From Lutacidiplasma sp049802875 (GTDB lineage: Archaea > Thermoplasmatota > Thermoplasmata > Lutacidiplasmatales > UBA184), in contig JBARNH010000051.1 in assembly GCA_049802875.1 (NCBI GenBank), positions 1 through 12,940 on the forward strand: DNA of 12,940 nt. Direction: 5' to 3'. Shown here piece after piece: positions 7,225 through 12,374 of this stretch; position 1 is the stretch's first letter; each line of letters starts with the position of its first letter. Made by a program: the position numbers and the translations under genes. The notes under the pieces were generated by a model that was given only the letters and a program-made list of their open reading frames with translations, searched no databases and had not been told where the DNA came from.

Positions 7225-7465
7225 CGGCTCTGATCCCGGGACAACGGTGTGTACGGCACCGGCCAGAGCGGCGGGCCGGTTAAAGTCTCTCCGTTACCCC
7301 GGGAATGCACCGCGCCGCGGAGGGGTGAGTCTCGACGTGGCTGCCGGTGCCGAGTGTCCGCCGTGTCGCGTCGGCCAACGCGGCCCGGCTCGCGGATCCT
7401 CGTATCCCATCCGCGGGCGATAGTGATTAGCCCCGACCTGTCTAGCCGAATCGAGAGAGAGTCCC
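7225..7465. other. Divergent promoter region between the alpha-toroid and VOC genes
   Basis: No gene is supported here. On the minus strand ACTTTAACC (7279-7287) is a candidate TATA box for the alpha-toroid gene. On the plus strand GCGATAGTGATTAG (about 7417-7430) is a candidate TATA box for the VOC gene, and GAGAGAG (7453-7459) just before its ATG is a purine-rich weak ribosome binding site. Confidence 0.3.
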
Positions 7466-7909
7466 ATGGCGACCAAGTTCCAAATCGTTATCGATTGTTC
7501 GGATCCGGACCGACTGGCCCGGTTTTGGGTGGAGGCACTCGGGTACGTCGTTGAGGACCCGCCGAAGGGGTTTGAGAGCTGGACAGCCTATTGGCGCAGC
7601 AAGGGGCTTCCGGACGAGGAGAACTACGAGGGCATCGATTCGATCGTCGACCCGCAAGGAGCAGGTCCGCGAATCTGGTTCCAGAGGGTACCGGAGTCCA
7701 AAGTGATCAAGAACCGGCTCCATATCGATATCGGGGCGAGTGGGGGTCGCGACGTTCCGATCGCCACACGAAAGGAACGAGTGGACAGCACCGCAGCGCG
7801 TCTGATCAAGCTCGGCGCAACTCTGCTCGAGTTCTACGACGATACGAAGATCCCCCACTACGCGGCCCTGATGCAAGATCCCGAGGGGAACGAATTCGAC
7901 ATCAATTAA
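7466..7909 (+). CDS. VOC superfamily protein, glyoxalase-like domain
   Basis: A 147-residue protein from ATG 7466. It has the Glyoxalase_6-like layout: an opening strand and helix (KFQIVIDCSDPDRLARFWVEALGY), a middle PRIWFQRVPESKVIKNRLHIDI, a helix with ATRKERVDSTAARLIKLGAT, and the closing MQDPEGNEFDIN. These are the two beta-alpha-beta-beta-beta modules of VOC proteins (glyoxalases, dioxygenases, fosfomycin-resistance enzymes, bleomycin-binding proteins). Many members of this branch have no known substrate. His88 (NRLHIDI) and Glu145 (GNEFDI) sit where metal ligands often lie, but I cannot confirm a metal site. The gene stands alone and ends 47 bases from the convergent membrane protein gene. 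Confidence 0.85.
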   Translation: MATKFQIVIDCSDPDRLARFWVEALGYVVEDPPKGFESWTAYWRSKGLPDEENYEGIDSIVDPQGAGPRIWFQRVPESKVIKNRLHIDIGASGGRDVPIATRKERVDSTAARLIKLGATLLEFYDDTKIPHYAALMQDPEGNEFDIN

Positions 7910-7956
7910 GGGTCAGCCCGCGCCGAATCGTTGGACATGTAGATCGTAGCGCTCCC

Positions 7957-8739
7957 CTAACGTTCCGGTATCCGCCGGAGAACTAGCCGCACGACGCCGT
8001 AGACCCCCAGCAGGGCTCCCAGGCCGGCGGTAAAGGCGATCCCCACTCCGTAGGGGACGAGAAGCACTGCGACGACCGCGCAGAACGCTGCGAAGCTGAA
8101 CAGCCCGTAGAGAAGACCTCGGAGGAAGACGAACACCGGCGACGGGCCCTCTCGCGAGTGCGTGAAGATCACGAGGGTGAGCGTGAACACCGGGATCGGG
8201 CTCAGCAGACCGCTCAGTTGAGAGCCCAGGTTCGCCGCGGCCGTGGTGATGGTCAGGACAATGACCGCCGCGGTCAGCATCCGGACCGGAATCTCCCACC
8301 GGGGGAGCGACGTCACCTTCGCGAATCCGCCGGGCATTGGAAGCACAACGAGTACGATGCACAGGGCGAAAACCGTCCCGATCAGATCGACGAGTACCTG
8401 CTCGGGCACACGGCTTAGGAGGAGTGTCGAGACGGCAAACCCGGTCGCGGCGACCCCAAGGCACACGGCCCAGGGATATCTCGGGGCCGCGCGGGCGTAC
8501 CCGAGCGCGAACACGCACGTCGAGACGACTCCCAGCAGGGCCCCGAGCGCGGCGGACGATGCGAATGTCGTCCCTTCCGTCAGCGTGAGGACGAGAAGGA
8601 CGGTCCCGGTCGTAATGGGTAGGGCAACGAGCCAACCCGCCACGCGATGCCCGTAGCGCAGCGCAATGAGACTGACCAGACCGACAAATGCGGGCGCGAT
8701 GAGGACCTTGAGGATGAGGATGTCGATGCTGCTGTTCAC
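7957..8739 (-). CDS. Polytopic membrane protein of unknown function
   Basis: About 260 residues from GTG 8739, almost entirely hydrophobic, with roughly nine transmembrane helices (about 5-25, 33-53, 60-82, 88-108, 115-133, 150-172, 177-195, 205-230, 235-255). The opening (LILKVLIAPAFVGLVSLIALRYGHRVAGWLVALPITTGTV) matches a pattern I know from uncharacterised bacterial proteins (APALVGL...WGPRVAGWLAGLPLTSGPV). Those contain a duplicated four-to-five-helix unit and may be transporters, but no substrate is known. The frame extends to a TTG at 8787; the GTG is preferred because the extra 16 residues are not hydrophobic and a TATA-like CTAATAC (8802-8808, minus strand) would start transcription near 8777, inside the longer frame. 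Confidence 0.75.
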   Translation of the reverse strand: MNSSIDILILKVLIAPAFVGLVSLIALRYGHRVAGWLVALPITTGTVLLVLTLTEGTTFASSAALGALLGVVSTCVFALGYARAAPRYPWAVCLGVAATGFAVSTLLLSRVPEQVLVDLIGTVFALCIVLVVLPMPGGFAKVTSLPRWEIPVRMLTAAVIVLTITTAAANLGSQLSGLLSPIPVFTLTLVIFTHSREGPSPVFVFLRGLLYGLFSFAAFCAVVAVLLVPYGVGIAFTAGLGALLGVYGVVRLVLRRIPER

Positions 8740-8766
8740 GTTCGTCGAGATCCCGCCGATGCGACC

Positions 8767-8783
8767 AGCGACCGCCGGTCGCT
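8767..8783. promoter_or_regulatory. Inverted repeat near the promoter of the membrane protein gene
   Basis: AGCGACC and GGTCGCT form a perfect 7-bp inverted repeat around GCC, and a further copy of GCGACC lies directly before it at 8761-8766. It falls about 25 bases downstream of the TATA-like stretch at 8801-8808, near the expected transcription start of the minus-strand gene. It could be an operator or a hairpin at the 5' end of the mRNA. Confidence 0.3.
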
Positions 8784-8960
8784 CCAAAGGTGGGCGCCCC
8801 GTATTAGCAGGAGTCTTTTCAACTCACGAGCGGAGACTTTTCCGAACGAATTCGTCGGTGGGCTGGGCCCGGGACGAAAAGAGTGACCTACTCGCCTTGG
8901 AGCGCCCGTGCGGCTTCACGACGGAACGGTTAGGAGCCCGTCGCGTTGCTCCTGACGGCG

Positions 8961-9722
8961 ATGGCCGCACAGTATCGCGTTCTCTCGCTGGATCTCCACG
9001 ACACCGTGGTATGGGATACGCGGGCTATCGTGGAGGCCCAGTATCAGGTTCGGCGGAATCTGCTCGCGGAAGGACTACGAGAGGCCGACGGAAGCGCGAT
9101 CCCGTCCGAGGAACTCCTCGGGGTCTGGGAAGCTCTTCGCTCGGAATGGGACCGGGAGGGCCGCCCGGTCGAGTCCATCCCCGTGGCCTTCCAAGTCGAG
9201 CAGGTACGACTTCGCCTCGGGGCTCGCTACGTCGGCCCCATCGATCGGGTCGTTCAACAATACGCCGAAGGGGGATTGAAAGAACATCCCCCCACCATCA
9301 ATCCGGAAGCCCAGGCGCTGGTCCGATACCTCAACGAAATTGAATTCCCCGTGGTCATGATCACGGACACCTCCCGGTCGGGCTCGGCGTGGAAGTCGTT
9401 CTTGGAGATGGCCGGTGGGATCCGGTTCACCCACGTCATTGCCTCGGCCGATGTGGGGGTGTGTAAACCCGACCGTCGGATCTTTTCCGAGGCGTTGATG
9501 CGGGCCGGCGCTGCCGCCTCCGAGTTCCTTCACGTGGGGGACAGCTGGGCGTGGGACGTGGAGGGAGCCCGAGCCGCTGGCATGGGGGCTGCCCTCTACC
9601 GCGGACTGTGGCCGCACTATTGGGACCCCGGCAATCCGCGGCAAGATCCCCCAGCGAGCGATTCCTCGATTCCCCGGATCGACAACCTCTCCGAGGTACG
9701 AGTCCTACTCGGACTGGCGTAA
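8961..9722 (+). CDS. HAD superfamily hydrolase with a variant motif I (DLHDT)
   Basis: A 253-residue protein from ATG 8961; a TTG at 8946 in frame is a less likely start. HAD motifs are in order: I, VLSLDLHDTVV with nucleophile Asp11; II, VVMITDTSRS (Thr135); III, Lys169 in VCKPDRRIF; IV, HVGDSWAWDVEGARAAGM with Asp194 and Asp199. The alpha-helical cap is the C1 type, between motifs I and II (about 18-125). Phosphatases of this family use DxDxT, where the second Asp is the general acid; here that position is His13, as DLHDT. Some HAD members do carry other residues there (dehalogenases have DAYGT). The change argues against a normal phosphatase, but the substrate cannot be told. A weak TATA-like GGTTAGGA lies about 27 bases before the ATG. 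Confidence 0.85.
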   Translation: MAAQYRVLSLDLHDTVVWDTRAIVEAQYQVRRNLLAEGLREADGSAIPSEELLGVWEALRSEWDREGRPVESIPVAFQVEQVRLRLGARYVGPIDRVVQQYAEGGLKEHPPTINPEAQALVRYLNEIEFPVVMITDTSRSGSAWKSFLEMAGGIRFTHVIASADVGVCKPDRRIFSEALMRAGAAASEFLHVGDSWAWDVEGARAAGMGAALYRGLWPHYWDPGNPRQDPPASDSSIPRIDNLSEVRVLLGLA

Positions 9723-9822
9723 TCGCGTCGCGGATCCCCTTCGCTGCTCCGCGCCCTTGAGGTAATGAACGCGAACCACCGATAGTACCAAGAGTGGCGA
9801 TGAGTCAATCCGAGCGAGAGGT

Positions 9823-9904
9823 CAGACTACATAACCAACTCCAGTTATTGCGGGAGACATGAGTGCTCGATGCACGCGCCCTTTGAGACCGGAGTGAGAA
9901 TGAA
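9823..9904 (+). promoter_or_regulatory. Promoter, possible 12-codon leader ORF and ribosome binding site before the DUF6058 gene
   Basis: ACTACATAACC (9826-9836) is a TATA-like box. Counting 27 bases on gives a transcription start at about 9858, where an ATG begins at 9859. That ATG opens a 12-residue frame (MSARCTRPLRPE) ending with TGA at 9895-9897. The stop is part of GGAGTGA (9891-9897), a good Shine-Dalgarno sequence seven bases before ATG 9905. A leaderless leader peptide coupled to the main gene is possible; chance is also possible. Confidence 0.35.
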
Positions 9905-10621
9905 ATGACGAGTCAGGCTGTGCGTCTCTCTTCCGAGGACAACGCCTACATCCGGTCTCACTTCGTCACTCTGGAACTGCTAGCCGAGAAGAGCGGTGTC
10001 TCGCCACTCGTTCTTGCGAAGTGGCGTGAGGAGAGCCTGTTCCCCCGCCCGACCTACGTCACAGAGGACGGACAGGAATGGTACCCTCCGGCGTACGCTG
10101 AACTTGTACATCGAGCCGCGAGTCGAAAGTTGGATCTCCGAGCGCTCTTCCGATCGGACTTCCTGCGCGCCCTGGAGAAACTTCGTCGCTCGGACCCGGA
10201 CGGATATCGCGCGGAGCTCGGCGGACCCGGAGGAACCGAGCTTTCGCCCGAGGCTGACGCCGAGTTGAGCTGGGAGGGTTTCCTGAGCGGCGAGTTCGGG
10301 GCGTGCCTTCGGATGGCATGGGTCCCGTGCGTGCTTCGCAAGGGGAAGTTGATGCGAGAGATCGAAGGACTCGTGACGAAGCCGGAGGTCGACAACCCGA
10401 AGTGGAGGGACCGGCTCCGACGTAGCGTCGATTCGCTCGACCGCCTCGAGATGCCCTTCGCCCAATGGGATCGAGTTCGGTTCGGGAAACCTGTCTCGCG
10501 CGATACGCACGTCACGGCGGTTCGATTGCGATTCCCCGAAGTATTCCGATTCACTTCAGAGCGCCCTCAGGATCGCCCCACGTCGGCCGGGCCTTTTTCC
10601 TCGGACGAAATGCCCTGTTGA
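9905..10621 (+). CDS. DUF6058 family protein
   Basis: A 238-residue soluble protein from ATG 9905, with GGAGTGA seven bases upstream. It follows DUF6058 along most of its length. The N-terminal third has a helix-turn-helix-like part (NAYIRSHFVTLELLAEKSGV, then LVLAKWREESLFPRPTYV) and a following YPPAYAELV segment. The C-terminal part shows WEGFLSGEFGACL, the KLMREIEGLV helix, and the conserved ending DRLRRSVDSLDRLEMPF with DRVRFGKPVSRD. DUF6058 is found mainly in Actinobacteria, sometimes beside natural-product genes, and has no proven activity. Here no biosynthetic cluster is visible. The HTH-like start suggests, but does not show, DNA binding. The last 20 residues are less typical and rich in Ser, Pro and Asp. 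Confidence 0.8.
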   Translation: MTSQAVRLSSEDNAYIRSHFVTLELLAEKSGVSPLVLAKWREESLFPRPTYVTEDGQEWYPPAYAELVHRAASRKLDLRALFRSDFLRALEKLRRSDPDGYRAELGGPGGTELSPEADAELSWEGFLSGEFGACLRMAWVPCVLRKGKLMREIEGLVTKPEVDNPKWRDRLRRSVDSLDRLEMPFAQWDRVRFGKPVSRDTHVTAVRLRFPEVFRFTSERPQDRPTSAGPFSSDEMPC

Positions 10622-10844
10622 TGGACCCGCGAACCGATCCGGCCATGCGCTCCGCATGAGGAGCAGATCCACGGGCTGCCGAGGCGTTGGATCCCTCAGC
10701 GCCGTAACCCACCTTGCTCCCGGCAGGATCGAGTGGCCATAACCTTGGCATGAATTGGACGTCCTCCCAGTCTGGCCCTGGGGCGGAGACCTGCCCTGCC
10801 GCCCATCTCGGGGAGGCGGATGCGAAGCTTGGAGCGCGAGCCGT
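10622..10844. other. Intergenic stretch with a weak hairpin
   Basis: No gene is supported. GGCGTTG (10683-10689) can pair with CAGCGCC (10697-10703), including one G-T pair, around a seven-base loop. It lies 62 bases after the DUF6058 stop and could mark its transcript end, though archaeal termination normally relies on T tracts and none follows. Confidence 0.25.
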
Positions 10845-10874
10845 ACTATATATACCCGTATAGTTATATCTAGT
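10845..10874 (+). promoter_or_regulatory. Strong tandem TATA promoter with overlapping palindrome
   Basis: This is the most AT-rich short stretch in the right half of the window, with two TATA-like boxes: ACTATATATA (10845-10854) and TAGTTATATC (10861-10870). The second is centred about 30 bases before GTG 10897, the first about 47. Between them TATACCCGTATA (10851-10862) is an inverted repeat with five-base arms, and ACTATA/TATAGT (10845-10850, 10859-10864) extends the symmetry. A regulator bound here would block both boxes. This is the clearest archaeal promoter in the window. Confidence 0.6.
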
Positions 10875-10896
10875 CGGCGCGGCGGATCGCGCCTGG

Positions 10897-11457
10897 GTGC
10901 GAAACCGTATGGCAATGTCCACCGTGACGCCGAAGACCCGACTGAAGAACCCCGCGACGATCATTCCCGAAGCCATGGCGCCCTTGCAAGCCCTCGGGCA
11001 ACTCTTGGGTCAGCTGAAGGGCCCCCCCGCGATAGCGCTTTCTCTCGCCATGCTCCGGGCCAGCCAGTTGAACGGCTGTGCCCTCTGCATCGCGGGAAGC
11101 TGCGGACTCCTCCGGGGCACCGGAGAAACCGAGGACCGTCTCTTCGCCGTTTCGGCCTGGAGGGAGTCAACGCGCTTCACCGCCCCCGAGCGGGCGGCGC
11201 TCGCTCTCGCCGAAGCGATGACGCGGTTGAGCGACCGCTCGGACCCCGTGCCCGACGTGATCTGGGACGAGGCGGCGCTTCACTTCGACGAGCGCGCGCT
11301 GGCGCTCCTCGTCCTTGGCATCGCAACCCAGAACTTGTACAACCGCGTCAACGTCACCACACGGCAGGTCGATTGGGGAGGAGTCCAGGATTCTGAGGGG
11401 TCACCGAAATGGAGCGCCGACGCGGCGAAAGAGTGGGCCTCCAAGAGCAAGGGCTGA
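10897..11457 (+). CDS. AhpD-like / carboxymuconolactone decarboxylase family protein
   Basis: About 186 residues from GTG 10897; ATGs at 10909 and 10915 are alternatives and the choice is uncertain. It is an all-helical CMD/AhpD-like protein: KNPATIIPEAMAPLQALGQL, then RASQLNGCALC with the redox pair Cys61-x-x-Cys64, GETEDRLFAVSAWRES, FTAPERAALALAEAMTRL, and IATQNLYNRVNVTTRQV. In AhpD-like peroxidases the CxxC is followed by a catalytic His (CxxCxxxH or slightly later). Here the next residues are IAGSCGLLRG, with no His nearby but a Ser68-Cys69. The thiol pair is kept, so a redox role is still possible, but classic AhpD relay chemistry is doubtful. The tail after residue 160 is polar and Lys-rich. 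A strong tandem TATA promoter lies just upstream. Confidence 0.82.
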   Translation: MRNRMAMSTVTPKTRLKNPATIIPEAMAPLQALGQLLGQLKGPPAIALSLAMLRASQLNGCALCIAGSCGLLRGTGETEDRLFAVSAWRESTRFTAPERAALALAEAMTRLSDRSDPVPDVIWDEAALHFDERALALLVLGIATQNLYNRVNVTTRQVDWGGVQDSEGSPKWSADAAKEWASKSKG

Positions 11458-11714
11458 GCCGCGACATCGCGTAGGCTACCGTACTCCCTCTCTCGGCGGG
11501 GGGGGAACGAACGCAGTCATTTGGACCCTCCCGCAATCGGTCGCCATCGGCAAGGGAAGTGGGTTCAAAGGTACGTTCTCTTCCTGTCAATCCGTAGTTG
11601 GGGGACAGATTTCCGGCCGAACTGTCTCCCATCCTCGGTCCCAAAGAGCCTAAGGAGAACTCTTTGACCGCGAGACACTTGCATCGTAACATGGCCAGCC
11701 ACGAGGTCCGGCGC
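11458..11714. other. Intergenic region with a strong hairpin, a G8 tract and a ribosome binding site
   Basis: A run of eight G lies at 11498-11505. GGGGGACAG (11600-11608) pairs with CTGTCTCCC (11622-11630) over nine positions with one G-T pair, around a 13-base loop, making the best hairpin of the right half. AAGGAG (11652-11657) sits six bases before a TTG at 11664 that is in frame with the cupin, offering an alternative cupin start 17 codons before ATG 11715. I see no gene or tRNA here. Confidence 0.4.
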
Positions 11715-12059
11715 ATGTCAAAGACGACCGATGTTCGGAAATTCCCTCACGCTCCCATCGAGCTGGTATCAATCGCCGGCGGCACAGTGGCGCGTTTCAC
11801 GCTCGACAAGGGATGGAAGTGGTCCGACGATATCAAGCCGGCAATGAAGACCGAGTGGTGCGAAGCTCCTCACCTCCAGTATCTGATTTCGGGTCGGTAC
11901 CGAGTGAGGATGAAGGACGGAACGGAGTTCGAGATCAGCGCGGGCGACGTGGCCCCGGTGCCTCCAGGACACGACGCGTAGGTCGTTGGTGAGGAGCCTG
12001 CCGTGGGTGTAGAACTCGTCGGCGGGCGAATCGCTACCGAGGCGCCCAAGAAAGGCTAG
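11715..12059 (+). pseudogene. Cupin domain protein interrupted by TAG at a conserved Trp position (11979-11981)
   Basis: From ATG 11715 the frame gives a small single-domain cupin: TDVRKF, LVSIAGGTVARFTLDKGWKWSDDIKP, EWCEAPHLQYLISGRYRVRM, DGTEFEISAGDVAPVPPGHDA. It then meets TAG at 11979-11981 and continues in the same frame as VVGEEPAVGVELVGG to a second TAG at 12057-12059. Homologues I recall read PPGHDAWVVGDEP, so the first TAG replaces Trp and one base (TGG to TAG) explains it. His at HLQY and PPGH sit where cupin metal ligands usually lie. Family length is about 115 residues; the interrupted product would lose the final beta strands. Other starts are ATG 11691 and TTG 11664, the latter with a well-placed AAGGAG. 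Function unknown. It may be a new pseudogene, an amber readthrough gene, or an error. Confidence 0.75.
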
Positions 12060-12374
12060 CGTGCCTCGGGGACTCGATCCCCGGGCGCCCGACGCCGGAC
12101 GCATGCACTCGGTGGGATGAATGAGTCGATCGCGCCGTCACCGCCCGCGCGCTCGTTCTTCGAACTTGGAATGCGCCGTGCCTCGCTCGATGTGCCGCAA
12201 CGAGGACGCACGGCCGTTCCGGCCCGTCGAGAGCCGGTTCCGTTTTCCGCGAAATCGTCGCGGGAATTGGATGCCGGGGTAGACACCACGCCTAAACCAG
12301 CGGACGTGCTCGCGGCAGAACTAATAACCAACACGAGGTTCTGCCCCTCGGTGGAAACACCGAAGGAACCGAAG
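12060..12374. other. Leader region of the repeat protein gene, possibly its N-terminal extension
   Basis: The plus-strand frame of the repeat gene is open back to ATG 12117, but residues encoded at 12117-12374 are mixed, Pro/Arg-rich and not protein-like. CTAATAACC (12321-12329) is a TATA-like box that would start transcription near 12350, after ATG 12117 and before ATG 12375. That favours 12375 as the start and this stretch as mostly non-coding, though an 86-residue extension cannot be excluded. Confidence 0.35.
12066..12084. other. GC-rich hairpin just after the cupin frame
   Basis: CGGGG (12067-12071) and CCCCG (12079-12083) form a five-base stem with a seven-base loop. It is nested in a longer inverted repeat, GGCGCCC (12041-12047) with GGGCGCC (12083-12089). 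The T-arm-like look is misleading, since the loop lacks the TTC of tRNA and no other arms fit. It may mark the end of the cupin transcript. Confidence 0.3.

Noticed and set aside
12041..12090. tRNA-like fold (nested GC hairpins with a seven-base loop)
   Set aside because: The loop ACTCGAT lacks the T-T-C of a T loop, there is no D arm or anticodon arm, and the outer stem lies partly in the cupin coding sequence.
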